From the NCBI GenBank assembly GCA_027364695.1, contig DAHXOV010000006.1, forward strand, positions 1-5,225: DNA of 5,225 bases, read 5' to 3'. The notes under the pieces are model-generated. The model had not been told where the DNA came from. It did no database searches and was given only the letters and a program-made list of their open reading frames with translations. A program made the translations under genes and the position numbers. Below are positions 1 through 5,225 of the stretch, one piece after another; the first letter of the stretch is position 1; every line of letters begins with the position of its first letter. Origin of the DNA: a bacterium (lineage in GTDB: Bacteria > Bacteroidota > Bacteroidia > B-17B0 > Aurantibacillaceae).

Positions 1-1018
1 CCCTAAGACAATAGATGAAAAAAAAGAAGAAATACTCAAACAAATATACAAACAAATAGAAAAAGGATATAATTACTACGAAACACAAGTGAAATACCAA
101 CTAAATCCTGACTTTGAACCCAGAAAAGAAACAGTAGGCGATAACTACGAAGATGTGTCAGAAAAATATTATGGTAACAACGACTGCAAGGGACCTGAAA
201 GTTATCATGGCACACATGTAGCAGGCATCATTGCTGCCAATAGAACCAACGATATTGGTATAAAAGGCATTGCTGATAATGTACGTATTATGAGCGTACG
301 CTGCGTTCCTGATGGAGACGAGAGAGACAAAGATGTAGCCAACGCCATTATTTATGCTGTGGACAATGGAGCGAAAATCATTAACATGAGTTTCGGTAAA
401 AAGTACTCATGGAATAAAAAAGCCGTAGATGCGGCTGTAAAGTACGCAGAAAAAAAAGGCGTATTGCTTATACACGCCGCTGGTAATGAAGGATTGAATA
501 TAGACGAAATTTATCATTATCCAGCTAAAAAGTTTGAAAATTCAAATCAGGAAGCAAATAATTTTATAGATATAGGCGCATCCAGTTGGAATGACTCTTT
601 ATTCATCACCGCATCATTTAGTAATTACGGAAAAAAAACAGTCGATTTCTTTTCTCCTGGTGTAGATATTTATTCTACCACCCCCGAAAATGGGTATGAA
701 TTTGCCAGTGGAACATCTATGGCAGCACCAACTGTAGCAGGTGTTGCCGCTGTATTAAAATCCTATTTCCCTGATCTAACCCCTCAACAAATAAAAAAAA
801 TACTCACCGAAACAGTTCGAACAGAATATAAAAATAAAAAAGTAATTAAGCCCGGCACAAAAGACAACCTCATAGAATTCTCCGAACTTAGTAAAACTGG
901 CGGAATTATCAATATGTACGATGCTGTAAAAATGGCAATGAAAGTGAGTAAAATAAAAAACTACAAAAGAACAGATCACCGCCGCTATACAAGTAAAAAT
1001 GTCAATGAAGGTGAGTAA
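1..1018 (+). CDS. S8 family serine peptidase (subtilase), 5' end outside the window
   Basis: Subtilisin-like endopeptidase fragment, read from nt 2, with 338 codons visible and no start codon. The frame stays open to the window edge. A GTG at 89 is possible in principle but lies inside conserved family sequence, so it is not the start. Two of the three catalytic residues are visible: His69 in HGTHVAG (codon at 206) and Ser239 in GTSMAAP (codon at 716). The oxyanion-hole Asn162 is in HAAGN. The catalytic Asp must lie upstream. In Bacteroidota members of this family a long charged insert separates Asp from His, and the Lys/Glu-rich first 40 residues here match such an insert. The segment between His and Asn (NVRIMSVR, DGDERDKDVANAI, INMSFGKKYSWNKK) is typical of the Bacteroidota group. 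No T9SS sorting domain follows the catalytic domain. Location is probably periplasmic or exported, but the signal peptide is not visible. The last 16 or so residues follow a repeat (926-1030) and look altered. lptC starts 41 bp downstream. Confidence 0.93.
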   Translation, partial: PKTIDEKKEEILKQIYKQIEKGYNYYETQVKYQLNPDFEPRKETVGDNYEDVSEKYYGNNDCKGPESYHGTHVAGIIAANRTNDIGIKGIADNVRIMSVRCVPDGDERDKDVANAIIYAVDNGAKIINMSFGKKYSWNKKAVDAAVKYAEKKGVLLIHAAGNEGLNIDEIYHYPAKKFENSNQEANNFIDIGASSWNDSLFITASFSNYGKKTVDFFSPGVDIYSTTPENGYEFASGTSMAAPTVAGVAAVLKSYFPDLTPQQIKKILTETVRTEYKNKKVIKPGTKDNLIEFSELSKTGGIINMYDAVKMAMKVSKIKNYKRTDHRRYTSKNVNEGE

Positions 1019-1030
1019 AATAAAAAACTA
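926..1030 (+). repeat. Imperfect 38 bp direct repeat at the 3' end of the subtilase gene
   Basis: Copy 1 is 926-963 and copy 2 is 993-1030. They match at 36 of 38 positions, differing at 935/1002 (g/t) and 943/1010 (a/g). A 29 bp segment (964-992) separates them and does not match the sequence after copy 2. The period of 67 is not a multiple of three, so the copies are read in different frames. Copy 1 in the gene's frame gives VKMAMKVSKIKNY. Copy 2 read one frame over gives VKMSMKVSKIKNY, then LSKPNN and a TGA at 1050-1052. In the actual frame copy 2 gives only VNEGE and TAA. Confidence 0.85.
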
Positions 1031-1059
1031 TCTTTCTAAACCAAACAACTGAAGGTGTC

Positions 1060-1680
1060 ATGTCGCTCTCTAAAACTAGAAACACTCTTGAACACACTCA
1101 CTATCTGACGAAAATTTTTTATATCATTCTTTGCTTCTTTGTTCTTGTTGATTGCAAAAACAATAAAGAAAAAATAAAATCATTAGCTCCTCCAGCCCAA
1201 AGACCCTCTCATAAAACCAAGCATGTTACATTATTGTACAGCGACTCAACAAAACTCAAAGCTACCCTCAAGTCTGGCGAAATGATATCCTACGATAAAA
1301 ATGAACCCGAACCATTTATCTTCTTCCCCCATAGCATAGAAATTATTTTTTACAACTATCAACAAATACCAACTTCTACTCTTTCTGCCAACCAAGCTGT
1401 TTATTTTACTAAAACACAAAAAGCATATTTAAAATACAATGTCAATTTTTTTAATGATAAAAAAGAACACCTCGTTACAGAAAATTTGATATGGAACCAA
1501 AATACAGGAAAAATAACCAGTGATAAAAATATTAAAATTATCACACCGACTCAAATCATTTCTGGTAAAGGCATAGAATGTGAAGAGGACTTTTCTGATT
1601 ACACCATCAAAAACATAACTGGTATTATTCAGATCAATGACGAAAACTCAAAATATAATCAAAACAATGAATCCTATTAA
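1060..1680 (+). CDS. lptC: LptC, LPS export ABC transporter periplasmic subunit (lipoprotein)
   Basis: LptC is the periplasmic part of the Lpt machine: it takes lipopolysaccharide from the inner-membrane LptBFG complex and passes it to LptA. This 206-residue protein matches Bacteroidota LptC in order: HVTLLYSDS (55-63), LKATL, an FPHSIEIIFY strand, a Y-x-K rich stretch, LIWNQNTGKITSDK, then a closing EDFSDYTIKNITGII-like segment. These form the expected all-beta fold after about residue 55. The N-terminus has a basic region, a hydrophobic core (19-30) and Cys32 followed by KNN, so it is probably a lipoprotein. The residue before that Cys is Asp, which is unusual for a lipobox. ATG at 1060 is the only start ahead of the hydrophobic segment, and GAAGG lies 4 nt upstream. 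The 3' end overlaps the next gene. No lptB, lptF, lptG or lptA is visible. Confidence 0.88.
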   Translation: MSLSKTRNTLEHTHYLTKIFYIILCFFVLVDCKNNKEKIKSLAPPAQRPSHKTKHVTLLYSDSTKLKATLKSGEMISYDKNEPEPFIFFPHSIEIIFYNYQQIPTSTLSANQAVYFTKTQKAYLKYNVNFFNDKKEHLVTENLIWNQNTGKITSDKNIKIITPTQIISGKGIECEEDFSDYTIKNITGIIQINDENSKYNQNNESY

Positions 1681-1870
1681 ATTTCTCAGAATATCTCAAA
1701 TCTCTTGGCTCATTGCAGGTATATTCAGTTTGTTTTGCGTAGTGTGGATACAAATTAAAAACCCAGGCAACGTCTCCTGGTTCTTTGTTTTATCTTTTGT
1801 TGTATCTATGTTCATGTATATTTGGCGCTCCTATCAAATTAAAAAATTAAAATCAAAAAGTGGAAAATAG
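1667..1870 (+). CDS. Small two-helix inner-membrane protein of unknown function
   Basis: Hypothetical protein of 67 residues. Two hydrophobic helices are visible, about residues 12-30 ([18 protein letters not shown]) and 37-53 ([16 protein letters not shown]), joined by a short KNPGNVS loop. The lysine-rich tail ([14 protein letters not shown]) should stay in the cytoplasm by the positive-inside rule. I chose ATG 1667 because it gives a 14 nt overlap with the end of lptC and a compact N-terminus. An in-frame ATG at 1637 would add ten polar residues and a 44 nt overlap. From memory, small two-helix proteins of this sort follow lptC in other Bacteroidota. Its tight coupling with lptC and the ABC gene favours a real gene. 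I assign no function. Confidence 0.7.
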   Translation: MNPIKFLRISQISWLIAGIFSLFCVVWIQIKNPGNVSWFFVLSFVVSMFMYIWRSYQIKKLKSKSGK

Positions 1871-2576
1871 CACGCCCATCATACATTTAAAACACATCTT
1901 TAAAAGTTATTTTCTTGGCAAAGAAGAAATACCAGTACTCAATGACATTCACCTCACCGTGCATAAAAATGAATATGTAGCACTTATGGGACCATCAGGC
2001 AGCGGCAAATCAACATTAATGAACATACTCGGTTGCCTTGATAAGTCCACATCAGGAAAATATTTTCTCAACGATATAGATGTATCTACGATGAATGACC
2101 AAGAACTGGCTCATATTAGAAATAAATTCATCGGTTTTGTCTTTCAAACTTTTCACCTCTTGCCAAGGAATACAGCACTAGAAAATGTAGAAATGCCTCT
2201 CATTTACGCAGGAATATCAAAAAAAGAAAGAGTAAAAAAAGCCCAAATAGCCCTGGAAAGTGTGGGTCTAAAAGACAGAATGCAACACAAACCAAATGAA
2301 CTCTCTGGTGGCCAAAAGCAAAGAGTTGCCATTGCAAGAGCCCTTGTCAATAATCCATCTCTTGTACTTGCTGATGAACCCACAGGTAACTTAGATAGCA
2401 AAACATCTGTTGAAATAATGAACCTCCTTGAACAAATACATTCACAAGGAAATACAATTGTCCTCGTAACGCACGAAGAAGATATTTCAAAATTTGCTCA
2501 TCGCATTGTCAAACTAAAAGATGGACAAATATATTCAGACCAAATGAATACCAAAAAAGTATGGCAAATAAATTAA
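1860..2576 (+). CDS. ABC transporter ATP-binding protein, MacB/LolD type
   Basis: Complete ATPase subunit of 238 residues with every core motif: Walker [10 protein letters not shown] (44-52), Q-loop Gln96 in FVFQ, signature LSGGQ (148-152), Walker B LVLADE (168-173) with catalytic Glu173, D-loop GNLD, and H-loop His205 in LVTHEED. The [10 protein letters not shown] wording, the [26 protein letters not shown] block and the length match the MacB/LolD/YtrE group. These energise mechanotransmission-type transporters that act on lipoproteins, peptides, antibiotics or envelope stress, and do not transport small molecules across the membrane. The start is GTG 1860: a stop lies just upstream in frame (1848-1850) and the next ATG is inside Walker A. 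It overlaps the preceding gene by 11 nt. LptB is unlikely because its family has different sequence around the Q-loop. No FtsX/MacB permease gene is adjacent, so the membrane partner must be elsewhere. Confidence 0.9.
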   Translation: MENSTPIIHLKHIFKSYFLGKEEIPVLNDIHLTVHKNEYVALMGPSGSGKSTLMNILGCLDKSTSGKYFLNDIDVSTMNDQELAHIRNKFIGFVFQTFHLLPRNTALENVEMPLIYAGISKKERVKKAQIALESVGLKDRMQHKPNELSGGQKQRVAIARALVNNPSLVLADEPTGNLDSKTSVEIMNLLEQIHSQGNTIVLVTHEEDISKFAHRIVKLKDGQIYSDQMNTKKVWQIN

Positions 2577-2614
2577 ACCTCGTTACCTTATCTGTAAACA
2601 ACTGAAGCAAGAAA

Positions 2615-2638
2615 TAATCTTATTAAAGATTAATTTTT
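2615..2638. terminator. Weak AT-rich hairpin between convergent genes, possible terminator
   Basis: The 118 bp gap 2577-2694 separates the converging ABC and TPR genes. It holds a perfect 7 bp inverted repeat, TAATCTT (2615-2621) and AAGATTA (2626-2632), with a 4 nt loop. On the plus strand it is followed by A and TTTTT (2634-2638). The stem has one GC pair, so it is thermodynamically poor. The reverse-strand reading has only a short T run. I see no other gene or motif in the gap. Confidence 0.3.
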
Positions 2639-2694
2639 GGTAAATCAAAATACACTTAGCTGACTTCTAAAAATTCTGCTTTCTTGTTATCCTT

Positions 2695-4302
2695 TTACTT
2701 TTTCTTTTGCCCTTGTTTAAAAAATGCCTGTGCTTTAGCATTATTAGGGTCTAAGTCCTTTATGATGCTGAAATATTCTGTTGCTTTTTCCTTGTTTTTT
2801 TGTGCAGCAAAATAATATCCCATGTACTCGCATGCTTCTATGACATTAGATTTTTTAGAAACATTAGATCTGTCTTCTGATTTTACCAGTAACAAGTATT
2901 TCTCGTAATAAGGCAATGCCAACCACTTTTCGTTTTTAGGATCTAAATTGGCTTTCACTCTCGCTTTCCACACATAAGTAACATCAAAATTGGGTAGTTT
3001 GCTGATCACATTACCAAAGGAAGTATCTGCTTTTTCAAATTGCTTTGCGAAATAATAAGCACGCCCCGCTTCAAACCAATCCTGTGCATTCATTACATCG
3101 GGCTTCAGCTGATCAAAATAACCAATTGCTAGCTCATATTTTTTATTTTTCAATGCTGTTTTTGCCATCTCCTTATAAAGCTCATTAGCCAATGATGAAT
3201 CCATTTGTGTGGCTTTATTCATCTCTATTATGCCTAATGAATCGTTCCCAAGCTTTATTAAAAGAAGTGATTTATATTTGTAATCAGATGGCAAATATTT
3301 GAAATAGTTGCCTGCTTTATCAAAAAAAACATTTATATACTTCAAAGCTTTTGAGTAAGCATCCTTGTCTTTTTTATCTCCTAATTCATAATAAGAATAA
3401 GCCAATATTCTATTCACATACGGATTATCAAATCCCTGATTTTTCAAATATTCCATCTCTTTTATAACCTCTTCATAACTTCCTTTTTCAAATAAAAAAG
3501 AAGCATATCTATACCTCGCTTCTGTACTATTATTCAATTCAAGATATTTTTGATACATTTCTACTGCTTTACTATCCATGTTTGCCAGATGATACAGTTC
3601 CGCCATTTCACGATAAGCAGGAGCAAAGTTGGATTCTATCTCTATTGCTTTTTTATAATGCTCTAATGCCAATTGATAGTTTCTTGCTCTCTCATACAAC
3701 TTGCCTATCCTCAATATTCCCGTTGCCGATTTAGGATTTAATTTAATTGCCTCATTGTATTGCTTGATAGCGGGTGTGCCATCTGTAGGATTTTTTTCTA
3801 ACAAGGCGTCTCCCATCAAAATATAATTCCTCGCATTCTTGGGTTCTAACTTTATTGCTTTGTTGAGCAAGTCAATGGCACCATCTAAATCTTTTTGCTT
3901 GGCGCTAATATACACTTCTGCTATCTCTCTGTAAACATCCGCATTTGTATTCTGAGAAATACTTACTGCTTTGAAAAACTGTGCTTTGGCCTCCTCTGTC
4001 TTTTCTTTATACCAAAGCGCCTTACCATAACCTACATAGTTTAAAGCATAGGTAGGATTTCTTTGAATGCCTTGTTGATAATAATACTCAGCACTGTCCA
4101 AATACTCTTTTTTCAAATAATTCTCGCCCAGATAAAAATAAATCTCTCCTTTATCGGGTGAAGCCTTGATTAAACTCAAAAATTCAGAGGTAGCGGCATC
4201 TAATTGTTCATTGTTGGATTTTTTAATAGCGCTTTCTAATGTTTGAGACATCCATGTTCCATACACACATATTAAACAAGATAAACTTAATTTCCTTTTC
4301 AT
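2695..4302 (-). CDS. Exported tetratricopeptide-repeat protein
   Basis: 535-residue TPR protein. The N-terminus MKRKLSLSCLICVYGTWMSQ is basic then hydrophobic, like a Sec signal peptide with cleavage probably just before Gln20, so the protein is predicted periplasmic. About eight 34-residue TPR units are readable from residue 20 to about 290, with canonical features such as GEIYFYLGENYLKKEYLDSA, ALEHYKKAIEIESNFAPAY and AVEMYQKYLELN. A less regular helical middle follows, with more TPR-like units at about 390-440 and 490-525. The tail is GQKKK. TPR arrays bind proteins or peptides, so a scaffold or chaperone role is inferred. The sequence agrees with a TPR family common in Bacteroidota. From memory, relatives can sit near ExbB/ExbD/TonB genes, but none are here, so I do not assign a pathway. 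ATG at 4302 is the only start that keeps the signal peptide. No Shine-Dalgarno is visible. Confidence 0.85.
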   Translation of the reverse strand: MKRKLSLSCLICVYGTWMSQTLESAIKKSNNEQLDAATSEFLSLIKASPDKGEIYFYLGENYLKKEYLDSAEYYYQQGIQRNPTYALNYVGYGKALWYKEKTEEAKAQFFKAVSISQNTNADVYREIAEVYISAKQKDLDGAIDLLNKAIKLEPKNARNYILMGDALLEKNPTDGTPAIKQYNEAIKLNPKSATGILRIGKLYERARNYQLALEHYKKAIEIESNFAPAYREMAELYHLANMDSKAVEMYQKYLELNNSTEARYRYASFLFEKGSYEEVIKEMEYLKNQGFDNPYVNRILAYSYYELGDKKDKDAYSKALKYINVFFDKAGNYFKYLPSDYKYKSLLLIKLGNDSLGIIEMNKATQMDSSLANELYKEMAKTALKNKKYELAIGYFDQLKPDVMNAQDWFEAGRAYYFAKQFEKADTSFGNVISKLPNFDVTYVWKARVKANLDPKNEKWLALPYYEKYLLLVKSEDRSNVSKKSNVIEACEYMGYYFAAQKNKEKATEYFSIIKDLDPNNAKAQAFFKQGQKKK

Positions 4303-4362
4303 CGTATTAAATTTTTATTTTTAATTATTCCAACAATTATTCCATACCATATTGTTAAAATA

Positions 4363-4395
4363 CAATTTATGTTAAGCTTGAAAATTGCTTACAAA
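4363..4395 (-). promoter_or_regulatory. Possible Bacteroidota-type promoter for the TPR gene
   Basis: Reading leftwards, TTTG (plus-strand CAAA at 4392-4395) is followed after 22 nt by TAAATTG (plus-strand 4363-4369). This resembles the Bacteroidota -33 TTTG and -7 TAnnTTTG pair, but the -7 box lacks one T and the spacing is slightly long. It would give a leader of about 55 nt before the ATG at 4302. In so AT-rich a stretch chance is a serious alternative. Confidence 0.2.
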
Positions 4396-4425
4396 AATAA
4401 AAACATATCATCTTTTTACCGATGA
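4391..4425 (-). terminator. Weak hairpin plus T-rich tract after the PUR gene
   Basis: Downstream of the PUR-gene stop, reading leftwards, TCATC (plus 4421-4425) can pair with GATGA (plus 4408-4412) across an 8 nt loop. TATG and then TTTTTATTTTT follow. A 5 bp stem is marginal. The same T tract supplies the TTTG of the promoter candidate for the TPR gene, so at most one of the two readings may be real. The rest of gap 4303-4439 shows only AT-rich sequence with short inverted repeats. Confidence 0.22.
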
Positions 4426-4439
4426 GCCACTCCAAACTA

Positions 4440-4703
4440 TCAGAACTTTGACTGAATCTCTGCTACTGCTTCCTGAAGGGCTGATAAAAATTTATCAAAA
4501 TCTTCAGGATACAAGAAAATCTTGTGTTTCTCATACTTAAAGTTTCCTGCATCATCCATTATTTTCTTTTTCTCAGTGATGGTGATGTAGGACTGATTAG
4601 TTGTTCTGGTTTCTTTAATGTCAATGTAATAAGTGCGTTTCCCCGCCTTAATTACCCTTCCATTGTTGTTTTCCAATTCTTGATTTTGTCCATTAGAATC
4701 CAT
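4440..4703 (-). CDS. PUR-domain (DUF3276) DNA/RNA-binding protein
   Basis: Small PUR-alpha-like protein. Family members, including Borrelia BpuR, bind single-stranded or double-stranded nucleic acid through a PUR fold of a beta sheet and one helix. The Bacteroidota form is a single-repeat protein with no firmly known target. The diagnostic sequence is present in order: VIKAGKRTYYIDIKETR, SYITITEKKK, YEKHKIFLYPEDFDKF, then the C-terminal helix LSALQEAVAEIQ. From ATG 4703 the protein has 87 residues with an acidic, Asn-rich head (MDSNGQNQELENNN), as is usual in the family. An in-frame ATG at 4730 would add nine residues (MYNCGKSRN) that resemble no part of the family, so I prefer 4703, although 4730 cannot be excluded. 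It acts in the cytoplasm. It stands alone between the CHU_C gene and the TPR gene, probably with its own promoter. Confidence 0.88.
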   Translation of the reverse strand: MDSNGQNQELENNNGRVIKAGKRTYYIDIKETRTTNQSYITITEKKKIMDDAGNFKYEKHKIFLYPEDFDKFLSALQEAVAEIQSKF

Positions 4704-4773
4704 ATTTCTGCTTTTGCCGCAATTATACATAAATTATTTTTATTCATAAAACAATTTTAATACTTAAATATTA

Positions 4774-4781
4774 CAAACTTA
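4774..4781 (-). promoter_or_regulatory. Candidate -7 element (TAAGTTTG) upstream of the PUR gene
   Basis: Read on the minus strand this is TAAGTTTG, an exact match to the Bacteroidota -7 consensus TAnnTTTG. It is placed about 70 nt before ATG 4703, or 43 nt before ATG 4730. No TTTG occurs at the expected distance upstream, so only half of the promoter is supported. Confidence 0.33.
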
Positions 4782-4812
4782 AATTACAAAACCTTTTTAT
4801 TTTATTATCTGT

Positions 4813-4838
4813 AACACTTCTTGTAATGAAGAGGTGTT
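4813..4838 (-). terminator. Imperfect hairpin just after the CHU_C gene stop
   Basis: AACAC-TTC (4813-4820) pairs with GAA (4828-4830) and GTGTT (4834-4838), leaving a 3 nt bulge and a 7 nt loop. It begins 5 nt past the stop codon of the minus-strand gene. On that strand it is followed by A-rich sequence, not a T run, so it is not a classical intrinsic terminator. It could still protect a 3' end. Confidence 0.25.
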
Positions 4839-4843
4839 CTTAT

Positions 4844-5225
4844 TCATCTCAATAATGTTATATGTCCTTTTGATACTTTCTTCTCTCCACCACACCAATA
4901 CTCTACCAAGTAATAATAAGTCCCTGTACTGCATAAATCTCGCTCCAATCCTTTATCTAAAACACCCCCACAACGTTTACCATCCCATCTGAAATCCTTA
5001 TCTCCATTCTCATAAACCTTCAGTCCCCACCTATCATAGACTTCTATTTTAAAGTCCTCTATCTCCATATCCACATCCCATATCAAATGCCATTCATCAT
5101 TTATCCCATCTCCATTCGGTGTGAATACATTCGGCACTTCTATTCCATCACAGACCTGAATAACCATGTCGTCGCACGCCTTTATCTTGATACGCAAGGT
5201 ATCATATCGCTTCTCTTTATTACAC
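4844..5225 (-). CDS. T9SS type B sorting domain (CHU_C) of a large exported protein, 5' end outside the window
   Basis: C-terminal 126 residues of a protein entering from the right. The frame is open to the edge (last full codon 5222-5224) with no start codon. A TTG at 5195-5197 is in frame but is not a credible start. Residues 28-126 form the gliding-motility-associated C-terminal domain: IEVPNVFTPNGDGINDEW, then FKIEVYDRWGLKVYE, WDG, GTYYYLVEY and the end KGHITLLR. In known cases this domain directs export through the type IX secretion system and attachment at the cell surface, with type B signals helped by a PorP/SprF-like partner. No such partner gene is visible. Cys85, Cys98 and Cys111 lie in or beside a longer than usual loop between WDG and GTYYY. 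Cys17 and Cys25 precede the domain. The function of the missing passenger part (adhesin, repeat protein or enzyme) cannot be told. Confidence 0.9.
   Translation of the reverse strand, partial: CNKEKRYDTLRIKIKACDDMVIQVCDGIEVPNVFTPNGDGINDEWHLIWDVDMEIEDFKIEVYDRWGLKVYENGDKDFRWDGKRCGGVLDKGLERDLCSTGTYYYLVEYWCGGEKKVSKGHITLLR

Noticed and set aside
776..979. Minus-strand ORF of 67 codons opposite the end of the subtilase gene
   Set aside because: It lies wholly antisense to clear subtilase coding sequence. Its Phe/Tyr/Cys-rich translation is what the reverse complement of Lys/Asn-rich AT sequence gives.
1029..1036. TATCTTTC as a -7 promoter box for lptC
   Set aside because: The final G is missing and no TTTG lies at the proper distance. 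The 41 bp gap suggests read-through from the subtilase gene.
926..1052. Programmed ribosomal frameshift joining the subtilase to the copy 2 reading frame
   Set aside because: Copy 2 repeats the peptide of copy 1, so a frameshift would only duplicate it, and no paired slippery site and structure is evident. A duplication is simpler.
2204..2401. Minus-strand ORF of 65 codons inside the ABC ATPase gene
   Set aside because: It is antisense to the signature and Walker B motifs, whose conservation explains the open frame. It has no recognisable family.
1860..2576. Naming the ATPase LptB because it follows lptC
   Set aside because: The sequence has the MacB/LolD-type Q-loop region and [10 protein letters not shown] wording, so neighbourhood alone does not justify LptB.
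1043..2607. A shared 12-mer, aaacaactgaag, at 1043-1054 and 2596-2607, flanking the lptC to ABC block
   Set aside because: About one shared 12-mer is expected by chance in 5 kb of AT-rich DNA. Neighbouring bases do not extend the match, so it does not support a mobile unit with direct repeats.
4524..4760. Plus-strand ORF of 78 codons opposite the PUR gene
   Set aside because: It is antisense to conserved PUR-domain sequence, and its hydrophobic look arises from the complement of Lys/Glu codons.

Overview
The window looks like ordinary chromosomal DNA from an AT-rich member of the Bacteroidota. Three protein families support this: a gliding-motility-type C-terminal domain (CHU_C, the type B sorting signal of the type IX secretion system), a small PUR/DUF3276 nucleic-acid-binding protein, and an S8 subtilase and LptC of the forms usual in this phylum. 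Most starts lack a clear Shine-Dalgarno sequence, as is common in Bacteroidota. TGA and TAA are both used as stops, so the code is standard. I cannot place it below phylum.

Left half (about 1-2576, plus strand): the 3' part of an S8 serine peptidase gene that runs in from outside the window, then lptC (LPS-transport lipoprotein), a 67-residue two-helix membrane protein, and a MacB/LolD-type ABC ATPase. The last three genes overlap end to start and the first gap is only 41 bp, so all four are probably one transcript. LptC is the only recognisable LPS-transport gene here. The ATPase is of the MacB type, not LptB, and no permease gene lies beside it.

Right half (about 2695-5225, minus strand): three genes read leftwards. 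These are the 3' end of a large T9SS-exported protein ending in CHU_C, the PUR-domain gene, and a 535-residue exported TPR protein. The TPR gene converges on the ABC gene across a 118 bp gap holding a weak hairpin that could serve both strands. The 113 and 137 bp gaps between the minus-strand genes hold only weak promoter-like and hairpin signals.

The theme is cell-envelope biology (LPS export, membrane transport, T9SS export, periplasmic TPR scaffold), but nothing shows that the two halves work together. I see no mobile element, CRISPR array, RNA gene or new multi-gene system. The most distinctive observation is a 38 bp near-perfect direct repeat at the end of the subtilase gene. Its second copy encodes the same peptide in another frame, which suggests a recent duplication or insertion that rewrote the C-terminus.
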